NCBI RefSeq assembly: GCF_964283195.1
Contig: NZ_CAXYLH010000011.1
Length of the DNA stretch: 64,000 nt
Source of the DNA: Paratractidigestivibacter sp003150175
Lineage (GTDB): Bacteria; Actinomycetota; Coriobacteriia; Coriobacteriales; Atopobiaceae
Strand: one strand, 5' to 3'
Below are positions 17,324 to 25,750 of this stretch, piece after piece (the stretch's first letter is position 1; the number at the start of each line of letters is the position of its first letter). Below the pieces are notes generated by a model. That model saw only the letters and a list, made by a program, of their open reading frames with translations, had not been told where the DNA came from and made no database searches. The position numbers and the translations under genes are program-made.

Positions 17324-19831
17324 GATGCGGGCGGTCTCGGTCGCGTCCTTGGCGTAGAAGTCCGCACCGACCATCTGGGCGTACTCGGGGTTGAGCACGG
17401 CGCCCCCGACGATGACCTTGGCCCACGGGGCGTCCTTGCGCAGAAGCTCGATGGTCTCGGCCATCGCGGGGACGGTTGTGGTCATGAGGGCAGAGAGGCC
17501 CACGAGCCGCACATGGTCGGCGACGACGGCGTCGACGACCGTCTGGGGCGGGACGTCGCGGCCGAGGTCGACGACGTCGTAGCCGTAGTTCTCGAGGAGC
17601 ATCCGCACGATGTTCTTGCCGATGTCGTGGATGTCGCCATGGACCGTGCAGATGACGATCTTGCCCTTCGAGGACACCGCGTCGGAGCCCTCCGCGCCGG
17701 CATTCGCCTCTTTAATGGCCTCGAAGCCGACCTTGGCCGCCTCGGCGGACGCCATGAGCTGGGGCAAGAAGAACTTGCCCTTCTCGAAGCGCTCGCCCAC
17801 CTCGTCGAGCGCGGGGATGAGCACCTCGTTGATAGCGTAGAGCACGTCGTGGTCGGCGAGCACGCGTCCAACGACCTCGGGCATCGGCCCCTTGCGGCCG
17901 GCGAGGACGAGCGCACGGGCCTCTTCCTCGGGGGTCTGGGCGCCGGTCGCCGCGGCGGTGCCGGCGCCTGCCGGCGCGGCCTTCTTGCCATCGGCGGCCG
18001 CGGCGGCCGCGGGCCCGACGCCCGCCGGCAGCTTGTCCGACCTATCGGCGTAGTGCGCCACGTAGTACTGGGCGCTCTCGTCCTCGCCGGAGAGCACGCG
18101 CCACGAGTCGACGACGTCCATCATGCGCCCCACCAGCGGGTTCATGATGGCCATGTCGAGCCCGGCGCCGAACGCCGCCGAGAGGAACGTCGCGTTGACG
18201 AGCGGGCGGAACGGCAGTCCGAAGCTGATGTTGGAGAGCCCGAGCACGGTGCGAACGCCCGGCAGCTCGCGCTTGACGCCGGCGATGGCGTCGAGGATGG
18301 CGCGCGGGGCGCTCTGGTCGGTCGAGGCCGCCATGCACAGGCAGTCGATGACCACGTCCTGACGTGGGATGCCGATGGCGTCGGTCGCGGCCACGATCTT
18401 CTTCGCGACGGCGATGCGCCCGGCGGCCGTGGGCGGGATGCCCGCCTCGTCGAGCGTCAGGCCCACGATCGCGCAGCCGTAGTGCTTGGCGATGGGCAGC
18501 ACCGCGTCGAGAATCTCCTGCTTGCCGTTGGTCGAGTTGATGAGCGCCTTGCCGGGGTAGGCGCGGACCGCGACCTCGATGACGGCGGGGTCGGCGGAGT
18601 CGATCTGGAGCGGCAGCGTGGTCACGCCCTGGAGCTCGGCCACGAGCTCGACCATCGTGGCGCGCTCGTCGATCTCGGGCAGGCCCGCGTTCACGTCGAG
18701 GATCTGGGCGCCGGCCTCGGTCTGGCCGATGGCTTCGCCCATGATGTAGTCGTGGTTGCCGCTGCGCAGGGCCTCCTTCATCTTTTTCTTGCCCGTGGGG
18801 TTGATGCGCTCGCCGATGACGCCGACCTGGCCCGCGCGCAGGCTCGTGATCTGCTGGGGGCCGGCCACGCAGAACCAGTCGCGGACCTCGCGCGGCGCGG
18901 GCTCGCGGCCCGCGAGCAGCGCGCGCTCCCCCGCGGTGTACTCCGGCGACGTGCCGCAGCAGCCGCCGACGATGTTCACGCCCGCGTCGAGCATGCGCGC
19001 GACCGCCTCGCAGTACTCGGATGGGTGCACGTCGAAGACGGTGCGGTCGCCCTCCACGCGCGGAAGTCCAGCATTAGCCTGGACCATGACGGGGCACTTA
19101 GCCCACGGGAGCATGCGCGCGACCAGCGGCACGAGGTCGTTCGGACCGAGCGAGCAGTTGATGCCCAGGGCATCGGCGCCGAGCGACGAGAGCGTCACTG
19201 CGGCGACCTCGGGCGTCGTGCCCAAGAACGTGCGGCCGTCCTCGGCGAACGTCATCGTGACGAAGGCGGGCAAATCGGAGTTCTCCTGCACGGCGAGAAG
19301 CGCCGCCTTGGCCTCGGCGAGGTCGGCCATGGTCTCGATGATGAAGAGGTCGGCCCCCGCCGCGGTCGCCGCGCGCGCCTGCTCGGCGAAGAGCGCGTAG
19401 GCCTCGTCGAAGGGCAGCGTGCCCATGGGCTCGAGGAGCTGGCCCGTGGGGCCGATGTCCGCCGCGACGTAGCGGGCGCCCGACCTGCGCGCGCAGGCAA
19501 CGGCGGCGGTGAAGATCTGCTCGACCGTCGCGGCGCCGCCGAGCTTCTCGCGGTTCGCGCCGAAGGTGTTCGTGGTCACGACGTCTGCGCCCGCGGCCAC
19601 ATAGGCGGCGTGCACGTCGGTGATCTCGTCGGGGTTCGAAAGGCAGAGGAGCTCCGGCAGCTCGCCCGCGGCAAGACCGCGCTCCTGCAGCTGCGTGCCC
19701 ATGGCGCCGTCGAAGACGAGGAAGTTCTTTCCGTCGAGAACGCCCTGCAGGTAGTCGTCGGCGACGCGCAGGCGCCGCGGCTCCAGGCGGGCCTCCGGCC
19801 AGGTGCAGTCGAGCTTCTTTGCGTCTGTCAT
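17303..19831 (-). CDS. metH: Cobalamin-dependent methionine synthase core (no reactivation domain)
   Basis: An 842-residue protein that transfers a methyl group from methyl-tetrahydrofolate to homocysteine through cobalamin. Order: homocysteine-binding barrel (about 30-325) with zinc cysteines in GINCSLGPND and VGGCCGTSPEY; pterin-binding barrel (about 345-625, starting GVIGERINPTGKKKMKEAL); an Ala/Gly-rich linker (about 640-675); then the cap and B12 domain with the axial-ligand motif HGDIHDIGKNI. The C-terminal S-adenosylmethionine reactivation domain of E. coli MetH (about 350 residues) is absent; a stand-alone version lies at 26530-27249. ATG 19831 has GGGGAGAAGC upstream. The 3' end abuts duplicated glpK sequence. 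Confidence 0.93.
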   Translation of the reverse strand: MTDAKKLDCTWPEARLEPRRLRVADDYLQGVLDGKNFLVFDGAMGTQLQERGLAAGELPELLCLSNPDEITDVHAAYVAAGADVVTTNTFGANREKLGGAATVEQIFTAAVACARRSGARYVAADIGPTGQLLEPMGTLPFDEAYALFAEQARAATAAGADLFIIETMADLAEAKAALLAVQENSDLPAFVTMTFAEDGRTFLGTTPEVAAVTLSSLGADALGINCSLGPNDLVPLVARMLPWAKCPVMVQANAGLPRVEGDRTVFDVHPSEYCEAVARMLDAGVNIVGGCCGTSPEYTAGERALLAGREPAPREVRDWFCVAGPQQITSLRAGQVGVIGERINPTGKKKMKEALRSGNHDYIMGEAIGQTEAGAQILDVNAGLPEIDERATMVELVAELQGVTTLPLQIDSADPAVIEVAVRAYPGKALINSTNGKQEILDAVLPIAKHYGCAIVGLTLDEAGIPPTAAGRIAVAKKIVAATDAIGIPRQDVVIDCLCMAASTDQSAPRAILDAIAGVKRELPGVRTVLGLSNISFGLPFRPLVNATFLSAAFGAGLDMAIMNPLVGRMMDVVDSWRVLSGEDESAQYYVAHYADRSDKLPAGVGPAAAAAADGKKAAPAGAGTAAATGAQTPEEEARALVLAGRKGPMPEVVGRVLADHDVLYAINEVLIPALDEVGERFEKGKFFLPQLMASAEAAKVGFEAIKEANAGAEGSDAVSSKGKIVICTVHGDIHDIGKNIVRMLLENYGYDVVDLGRDVPPQTVVDAVVADHVRLVGLSALMTTTVPAMAETIELLRKDAPWAKVIVGGAVLNPEYAQMVGADFYAKDATETARIAGEVLG

Positions 19832-19907
19832 GTGCTTCTCCCCACGTCGGTTTCTGGTCAACCATGCTAGCAGGTGGCGACGCGGCGCGAATTTAAGCGC
19901 AGCGACA

Positions 19908-19954
19908 TTTAAAAAGAAGGCCCGCAACTCCTTGCATCGCAAAGAGTCGCGGGC
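19908..19954 (-). terminator. Terminator after the sugar-acid operon
   Basis: GCCCGCGACTC pairs with GAGTTGCGGGC on the minus strand, followed by CTTCTTTTTAAA. It ends the five-gene operon 24007-25533 to 19991 and insulates metH. Confidence 0.85.
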
Positions 19955-19990
19955 TCAGGCTTCGAATGAGGCAAGAAGTCCTTTTGTCAG

Positions 19991-20869
19991 CTAGGCAAGA
20001 AGCTCACGAATCGAGGCGACCTGCTCGGGCGTGGCCTGGACGGCCGGCTCGAAGATCTTGGTCGAGATAGGAAGGCCCTTGACGTTCACGGCAACCTTGA
20101 TGGCAGAGACGAAAAGATCGCACGCGTCGTAGACGGCCATCAGCTTTGAGATGCGCTCGGCGCACTCGACGGCGGTCGCAAGGTCGCCTGACTGGTAAGC
20201 CTTGTGCATGCGCGAGAAGAGCTCGGGCTCGACATTGGTCAAGCCGCACAGGACGCCGTTGCCGCCGCTCACGCGGTTGACCAGGTAATACTCGTCGAAA
20301 CCGGAGAAAACCGTGAACTCAGGGTTAACGGCACGCGCGGCACGGATGACCTTGCGCGTGTGGCTGATGGTGTCCACGGTGTCCTTGATGCCGCAGATGT
20401 TCTTGTGCGCCGCGGCAAGGCGCGCGACAAGCTCGGGGTTGAGGTCGGTGCCCGTGCGAGCCGGGAAGTTATAGAGGATCACGGGCAGCTCCGTGGCCTG
20501 CGCGATGCCCCCGAAGTACTCCTCGGCGGCGGCGTCGCTCGGCCCGAAGTAGTACGGCGATACGGCGAGGACCGCGTCCGCGCCCGCCTTCTCGGAATAG
20601 CGGGTGAGGTCAAGGACATTCGCGTAGGTGGTGTCGCCCACACCGACGAAGACCTTCATGCGGCCGGCAACGCGCTTGACGGCAAAGTCGACGACGGCCT
20701 TCTTGTCCTCAAGGCTCACGCTGTAGAACTCGCCGATGCTTCCGAACAGAAGCACACCGTCGAGGCCTGCATCCGCCAAGTGGTCCAGGTGCTTGCCCCA
20801 GAGGTCGAAGTCGATCTTGCCCTCGTCGTCGGTGATGGTGATGGAGGGGCAGAAGACTCCCTCAAACAT
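19991..20869 (-). CDS. DapA/NAL-family aldolase (probable 2-keto-3-deoxy sugar-acid aldolase)
   Basis: A 292-residue TIM-barrel class I aldolase of the dihydrodipicolinate synthase/N-acetylneuraminate lyase family. The pyruvate-binding GSIGEFYSVSLEDKK (about 43-57), the catalytic Tyr in ILYNFPARTG and the Schiff-base Lys in GIKDTVDT are all present. The operon context (UxaA dehydratase, sugar dehydrogenase, lactonase, FucP) argues for cleavage of a 2-keto-3-deoxy sugar acid to pyruvate and an aldehyde, rather than lysine synthesis; with L-fucose the aldehyde would be L-lactaldehyde. The C. jejuni fucose locus has a DapA-like gene in the same role. Last gene of the operon; 44 bp separate it from the lactonase gene. 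Confidence 0.85.
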   Translation of the reverse strand: MFEGVFCPSITITDDEGKIDFDLWGKHLDHLADAGLDGVLLFGSIGEFYSVSLEDKKAVVDFAVKRVAGRMKVFVGVGDTTYANVLDLTRYSEKAGADAVLAVSPYYFGPSDAAAEEYFGGIAQATELPVILYNFPARTGTDLNPELVARLAAAHKNICGIKDTVDTISHTRKVIRAARAVNPEFTVFSGFDEYYLVNRVSGGNGVLCGLTNVEPELFSRMHKAYQSGDLATAVECAERISKLMAVYDACDLFVSAIKVAVNVKGLPISTKIFEPAVQATPEQVASIRELLA

Positions 20870-20913
20870 AGCTGGCTCTCTTTCTGGGGCAAGCCCCGTG
20901 GATCAGAAATAAG

Positions 20914-21711
20914 CTACTTAATCTTAAGGCCATACGCACGAGCAGCATTGTTCATAAAGAAGTTCTCGTCGTCGCCAAATTCGTCACGCAGGATCTGGAA
21001 GTGCTCGTCAAAGCTGGAGTACAGCTTTACGACCGGCCAGTTGGAGGCGTAGAGAAGCTTGTGCGGGTCGAAGGTCGCACGGACGAACTTAAGCAGCTCC
21101 GAGACGAACTGCTTGTCTGCGGTGGGATAACCCGAGACCTTCATGTAGAGGTTCGGCAGGCTCGCGAACTTCTTCATGACTGACTTCCACTCGGGCGTCA
21201 GCGCCTCGACGTTGCCGAGGTGGTTCAGGATGACGGTCTCCTCGGGCGCCTGGGCAAACGCCTCGTAGGCGTCCTCAAGCTCATTCACGCGATTGCAGGA
21301 CTCGAAGGGCAGGCCCTTCTCGGCCAGCGCATGAAGACCCTCGATGAAGCTCGGCTCGAGGCAGCGGCCCTTGGGCTCGGAATCGATGTGGAGCGGCTCG
21401 CGGATGCCGGCGGCAAACGCCGGAACGCGCATCCAGGGAGAGACGTCGCTGCGAAGCATGCAGGCGAGCATCTTTGGGTCGGCGGACTTGATGTCGTAGG
21501 CAATCTTGTCCTCAGCCTCGTGATCGGCGCAGTCGACCTCGACGTACACGCCGCCGACGAACTCCACGCCCGCCTGGCGCGCATACTCGGCCTCAAGGTC
21601 CTTGGTGGTATAGGTGTGCGTGATCGTGCCGTCCGTGCCCTCGAGCCAAGGAAGGCTCTGGGTGTCCAGGTTCCAGACGTGGAAGTGGGAGTCGATTACT
21701 TTAAGTGCCAT
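20914..21711 (-). CDS. Amidohydrolase-family lactonase (fuconolactonase-like)
   Basis: A 265-residue metal-dependent hydrolase of the COG3618/amidohydrolase-2 type, which includes L-fuconolactonase and 2-pyrone-4,6-dicarboxylate lactonase. The metal motif is DSHFHVW near the N-terminus, with further candidates in NHLGNVEAL and LYASNWPVVK (an Asp-to-Asn difference from the common FGSDWPV strand, so metal binding there may be weakened). In the operon it would open the lactone made by the upstream sugar dehydrogenase. ATG 21711 follows GGAAAGGAAG; it begins 5 bp after the permease stop. Confidence 0.82.
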   Translation of the reverse strand: MALKVIDSHFHVWNLDTQSLPWLEGTDGTITHTYTTKDLEAEYARQAGVEFVGGVYVEVDCADHEAEDKIAYDIKSADPKMLACMLRSDVSPWMRVPAFAAGIREPLHIDSEPKGRCLEPSFIEGLHALAEKGLPFESCNRVNELEDAYEAFAQAPEETVILNHLGNVEALTPEWKSVMKKFASLPNLYMKVSGYPTADKQFVSELLKFVRATFDPHKLLYASNWPVVKLYSSFDEHFQILRDEFGDDENFFMNNAARAYGLKIK

Positions 21712-21716
21712 GATGG

Positions 21717-22985
21717 CTACTTCCTTTCCAGGCCGAGCTTGCTGCCGAACAGGCCGTACCAAGCGACGTACAGGAAACCAGGAACCGCCAGGAGCAGGGC
21801 AACGTTGATTCCGGCGGCATCGGCGACGGCACTCATTACGAGCGGGATCAGCGCCGCGCCCACGATCGACATGACAAGCGCGGAGGAACCGGTCTTGACA
21901 GCAGAGCCCTGGAACCCCGTGAGGGTGAGCGAGAAGACGACCGGGTAGCCGATGGAGACGAACAGATACGACACGATCATCGCGACGACGGATACCGGAC
22001 CGAGGCCAAGGAACGCCACGAAGAAGAGCACGGCGGAGGCGGTCATGTAGACACCAAGCAGCTTGCCGGCATCAACCTTGGCCATGATCGGCGTGGAGAC
22101 AAAGCGGCCCACGGTAAACAGCAGCGACAGAATCGAGAGGTACGCCGCGGCGGTACCGGCGGTCATGCCAGGCCACTGCTGCATCGCGAAGGTGGAGAAC
22201 AGCGACATTCCGGCAACCTGCAGGCCGATGAAGATGAACTCGGCGAGGACGCCCAGGGCAAAGTACGGGCGCTTTAGCATGGAGCCAAACGTGACCTTCT
22301 CGACAGAGCCGTTCGCTGCCTCCTCCTCGTCTCCAGGAGGCGTCGGGAGCTTAACGAAGACGAAGACGGCGAGCACGATCGCGAGCACGACGGCGATGAC
22401 GATGTACATGCCGCGCATGCTGGAGAGGAACGCCAGCTTTGCGTCGGCAAATCCCGGCTGGCCGGCGGCGATGGTGGTGCCGAGGAACTGCGAGAGGATG
22501 AGCGGCCCCACGATGTTGCCCACGCCATTGAAGGACTGGGCGAGGTTCAGGCGCATGGACTCATGCTTCTCGTCGCCGAGCTTGGTGATGTAGGGGTTGC
22601 AGTTGGTCTCCAAGGTGGAGGCGCCAGCAGCAATCACGAACATGGCAAGAAGGAACAGTCCGTAGGAGGCCACGTTGGTGGCGGGCACGGTGATGAGCGA
22701 GCCGAGCACGAACAAGGCGAGTCCCATGATGACGCCGCCCTTATAGCCAAACTTCTTGGCCACGATGGAGGCCGGAATGGCCATCACGAAGTAGGCGCCG
22801 TAGTAGGCAACCTGCAGCAGGCTCGCCTCGGTGCCGGACAGCTCCAGGTAGTTGGCCATGGGACTGTTCAGGGCGTTGACCAGGTTCATGGTCAGGCCCC
22901 AAACGAAGAACAGCGAGGTCACAAGGACGATGGCAACGGTTGCCGCGGAGCCCTTCGAGCTCGCCTTCTTGGTGGAATCAGACAT
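21717..22985 (-). CDS. fucP: FucP-like L-fucose/H+ symporter (MFS)
   Basis: A 422-residue, 12-helix MFS permease of the fucose-galactose-glucose symporter branch. The first helix contains LFFVWGLTMNLVNALNSP, the family hallmark, and ETNCNPYITKLGDEKHESMRLN after helix 5 matches the conserved NPY-ITxLG...R segment. A short acidic loop (PPGDEEEAANGSVEK) separates the halves. Start ATG 22985 (MSDSTKKAS) follows AGAGGAC. Located between the sugar dehydrogenase and the lactonase, it most likely imports L-fucose or a related 6-deoxy sugar/pentose for this pathway. Confidence 0.88.
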   Translation of the reverse strand: MSDSTKKASSKGSAATVAIVLVTSLFFVWGLTMNLVNALNSPMANYLELSGTEASLLQVAYYGAYFVMAIPASIVAKKFGYKGGVIMGLALFVLGSLITVPATNVASYGLFLLAMFVIAAGASTLETNCNPYITKLGDEKHESMRLNLAQSFNGVGNIVGPLILSQFLGTTIAAGQPGFADAKLAFLSSMRGMYIVIAVVLAIVLAVFVFVKLPTPPGDEEEAANGSVEKVTFGSMLKRPYFALGVLAEFIFIGLQVAGMSLFSTFAMQQWPGMTAGTAAAYLSILSLLFTVGRFVSTPIMAKVDAGKLLGVYMTASAVLFFVAFLGLGPVSVVAMIVSYLFVSIGYPVVFSLTLTGFQGSAVKTGSSALVMSIVGAALIPLVMSAVADAAGINVALLLAVPGFLYVAWYGLFGSKLGLERK

Positions 22986-23012
22986 TTGAAAGTCCTCTTT
23001 TCGCACCGCGGC

Positions 23013-23804
23013 CTAGTCAAGCGCGCGGTCGAGGTTGACGTAACCGCCGTCGACGTTGCACCACTGACCGGTAGTGTGGCTGGAGCGGTCGGAAAGCAGG
23101 AAGCACGCGGTGTCCGCGATCTCCTCGGTGGAGGTCATGCGGTGCTCCAGAGGGATGCGGTCGGTGATGAGGGACAGGCGCTTCTGCTGGGCCTCCTCGT
23201 CACCGAAGGTCTTGATCCAGTTGGCGTACAGCGGCGTCCAAGCCTCGGCGACGACGATGGCGTTGACGCGCACGGAGTCGTGGACGAGGGCGGCGGCCCA
23301 CTCGCGGGTGAGGCCGAGAATGGCGCCCTTGGCGGCGGCGTAGGCCGTCGTCTTTCCCTGGCCGGTGAGGGCGACCTTGGAGGCGATGTTCACGATAGAG
23401 CCCTTGGACTCCTTGAGGTACGGGCAGGTCTCGTGGACGAGCTCGAAGTAGTGGGTCAGGTTGCCGTGCAGGGACTTCTCGAAGTCCTGCCAGCTCGTGG
23501 TCTCGAGCTCGAGGTTGTCGTTGCGACCGGCGTTGTTCACGACGCCGTCGATGTGGCCGTACTTCTTGTAGACATCCTCGACGATAGGCTTGATGGCGTC
23601 GGTGTCGTTGAGGTCGATGTAGTACATCTCGAACGTCTTGGTGATCTCGGAGATCTCGGCGCGGAACTCATCCTCGACGCCGTCCTTGCGGTTCAAGACC
23701 ACAGGAATCGCGCCCTCGCGAGCGAGCTGCAGCGCGATGCCCTTGCCAATGCCCTTGAAGCCGCCGGTGACGAAGACGACCTTGCCCTCAAGATGAAGAT
23801 CCAT
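23013..23804 (-). CDS. SDR sugar dehydrogenase (FucX-like)
   Basis: A 263-residue short-chain dehydrogenase/reductase. The nucleotide-binding glycine motif is TGGFKGIGKG (residues about 12-21), NNAG occurs near residue 95, and the catalytic Ser and YxxxK are in NIASKVALTGQGKTTAYAAAKG. By position in the operon it would oxidise the imported sugar to its lactone, as FucX does for L-fucose and D-arabinose in C. jejuni. The alternative role, oxidising 2-keto-3-deoxy-fuconate, is possible. ATG 23804 has TAAGGAGCACATC upstream. A 202-bp gap without a clear gene separates it from the dehydratase, so an internal promoter may exist. Confidence 0.87.
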   Translation of the reverse strand: MDLHLEGKVVFVTGGFKGIGKGIALQLAREGAIPVVLNRKDGVEDEFRAEISEITKTFEMYYIDLNDTDAIKPIVEDVYKKYGHIDGVVNNAGRNDNLELETTSWQDFEKSLHGNLTHYFELVHETCPYLKESKGSIVNIASKVALTGQGKTTAYAAAKGAILGLTREWAAALVHDSVRVNAIVVAEAWTPLYANWIKTFGDEEAQQKRLSLITDRIPLEHRMTSTEEIADTACFLLSDRSSHTTGQWCNVDGGYVNLDRALD

Positions 23805-24006
23805 GATGTGCTCCTTACTCGCTGCCCGGCCATTGCGGGCAATTACGGATATGGGCCCTCGGGGGAAGGCCCGGCAAAACGCGGCCCCCGCCGCGGTAAA
23901 ACCAAGATGTGCGGGCGCCGGCGTATCGCAGGCACCGACGCCCATGAAGAGGCGCCGCGACAAGGCATGGGGTGAGCCGGGCGCCGAGAAAAACAAAAAG
24001 CGACTG

Positions 24007-25533
24007 TTACATGTAGTTGCAGAGGTGCGGCAACGCCGTCTCGGTGTAGCCAAGCGCCTCCGCGCAGGTGGGCTCGCCGTTGCAGACGCGGATGATCTGA
24101 TCTATGAGCTCATCTCGGAGCTCTTCCATCGACTGCGGGCCGTAAATAGTCGCCTGGGCATCGAAATCGATGTTGTCGGCCATGGTGCGGGCCGTTCGGC
24201 CGTTGGCGGTCAGGCGCAGCACCGGCGCGATGGCGTTTCCCGTGGGCGTGCCCAGCCCCGTGGAGAAGACCACGAGTTGGCAGCCGCCGGCGATGATGCC
24301 GCCGACGCTGGAAGGATCGTTGCCCGGGGTGTCCATAACAACAAGTCCCTGGTGAGAAGCAATGTGCGCGGCATAGGGGTAAACGGCGTTGATGGTCGAG
24401 TGGCCCGCCTTGTGGATGCAGCCCAAAGACTTCTCCTCGAGCGTGGTGAGACCTCCCGCCATGTTGCCGGGGCTCGGGTTGCCCTCGCGCATCTGGGCGC
24501 CGAACATCTGAACGTACTTCTCATAATCGCGCACGATCTTGAGCACCTGCTCGCCCACCTCGGGCGTGGCGGCGCGGCGCGCCAGAATATGCTCGCCTCC
24601 GAAGAGCTCGGGGGTCTCGCACAGAACCGTGGTGGCGCCCTGGGCAACCATCCAGTCGGAGACCTCGCCGATCAGCGGGTTTGATCCCAGGCCGCTGGAA
24701 GTGTCGGAGCCGCCGCAGTTCGTTCCGAAGATCAGCTCATCGACGCCGCACTCCTCGCGCTCGCAAAGGGAGGCCTCGCGCACGAGCTCACGGGCGATGC
24801 GCGTACCCTCCTCGACCGCGCGGATGGACCCGCCGACCTCTTGGATGATGAGGGTGCGCACTTCTTTGTTCGTGCGCTTGGCGATGGCGTCAACCACCAA
24901 GTCGTTCTGACAGCCCTCGCAGCCCAACGAAACGGCAAGGACAGAATGGATATTGGGGTTCGCGGCAAGGCCCGCCAGGGTATCCACCGTCATTTGCTGG
25001 TCGATGGTGACCTGGCTGCAGCCGTTCTGGTTGTGGAAGGTGACGCATCCCTCCACGGAGCGGGCAATCCGCTCGGTGGTGTCCGATGCACAGATGCTCG
25101 TGGGCAGGATGAGAACGTGGTTGCGGATGCCCACCTGACCGTCCGAGCGGCGGTATCCCATAAAAGTACGGGTGCACTTGGTCGAAACGGCCTTCTGCTC
25201 GGATGCGGAGGCGACGTCTGCGACCGCGGCGCCCTCAAGATCGTCGGAGCTCTCGCAGTTCTGCGTGTGCACATGCTGGCCACGCTTGATATCGCTTGTC
25301 GCCACGCCGATGAACTCGCCGTACTTGACGACATTCTGACCCGCAGCGATATCGACGCGCGCAATCTTGTGGAAGAGGGGGATATCCTCAGTCGCAACGA
25401 ACGTGGCAAGGCCGCCCTCGTGTGCGGGATAGCGGACCTCATCGCCGGCCTTAAGCGGGTAGATTGCGATGACGACATTGTCTTTGTCGTCGATAAGGAC
25501 CGCGTTTCGGCCTTCCTGCATGCCCTCTGACAT
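24007..25533 (-). CDS. UxaA/GarD-family sugar-acid dehydratase
   Basis: A 508-residue member of the altronate/galactarate dehydratase family, iron-dependent enzymes that remove water from sugar acids. The N-terminal SAF domain (about 10-100) is followed by the large catalytic region from GYRRSDGQVGIRNHVLILPT, with conserved cysteines in NQNGCSQ, SLGCEGCQND and GTNCGGSDTSSG and the GNxAGGLTTLEEKSLG segment. In C. jejuni the corresponding gene is annotated as two separate parts; here it is one polypeptide. First gene of the operon, divergent from iclR; TAAGGAGATCGG precedes ATG 25533. Its substrate here is inferred to be a fuconate-type acid. Confidence 0.88.
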   Translation of the reverse strand: MSEGMQEGRNAVLIDDKDNVVIAIYPLKAGDEVRYPAHEGGLATFVATEDIPLFHKIARVDIAAGQNVVKYGEFIGVATSDIKRGQHVHTQNCESSDDLEGAAVADVASASEQKAVSTKCTRTFMGYRRSDGQVGIRNHVLILPTSICASDTTERIARSVEGCVTFHNQNGCSQVTIDQQMTVDTLAGLAANPNIHSVLAVSLGCEGCQNDLVVDAIAKRTNKEVRTLIIQEVGGSIRAVEEGTRIARELVREASLCEREECGVDELIFGTNCGGSDTSSGLGSNPLIGEVSDWMVAQGATTVLCETPELFGGEHILARRAATPEVGEQVLKIVRDYEKYVQMFGAQMREGNPSPGNMAGGLTTLEEKSLGCIHKAGHSTINAVYPYAAHIASHQGLVVMDTPGNDPSSVGGIIAGGCQLVVFSTGLGTPTGNAIAPVLRLTANGRTARTMADNIDFDAQATIYGPQSMEELRDELIDQIIRVCNGEPTCAEALGYTETALPHLCNYM

Positions 25534-25581
25534 CCGATCTCCTTAGTAGACGTCAAGCTTCGACCGTCTTGCCTTGGTGCT

Positions 25582-25597
25582 GTTCGTATATGCGAAC
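25582..25597. promoter_or_regulatory. Candidate IclR operator, site 1
   Basis: GTTCGTATATGCGAAC, matching its reverse complement at 14 of 16 positions, lies 49 bp upstream of the dehydratase start codon. A sister site lies 105 bp away. Confidence 0.65.
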
Positions 25598-25653
25598 TGC
25601 ATTCGGTTTTCTTGTTGTTGAGGGTAGCACTTTTCGCCCCGCAAAGAATGAGT

Positions 25654-25682
25654 TTGGCGAATGGCCTGTTTTTAACTGTAAA
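25654..25682 (+). promoter_or_regulatory. Possible iclR promoter
   Basis: TTGGCG, 17 bp, TGTAAA. The candidate operator site 2 begins 5 bp after the -10, which would fit autorepression. Weak -10, so tentative. Confidence 0.35.
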
Positions 25683-25686
25683 CGGC

Positions 25687-25702
25687 GTTCGTAATCACGA
25701 AC
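25687..25702. promoter_or_regulatory. Candidate IclR operator, site 2
   Basis: GTTCGTAATCACGAAC, with perfect 6-bp arms around AATC. It is 49 bp upstream of the iclR start, mirroring site 1, which is 49 bp upstream of the divergent operon. Confidence 0.7.
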
Positions 25703-25750
25703 AAAAAGCAATTGAGCGTTAAGATGGTTAAAAATGACTAAGGAGCTTGA

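Noticed and set aside
19832..19907. Possible cobalamin riboswitch upstream of metH
   Set aside because: The gap is only about 75 bp after the upstream terminator and has no B12-box-like sequence.
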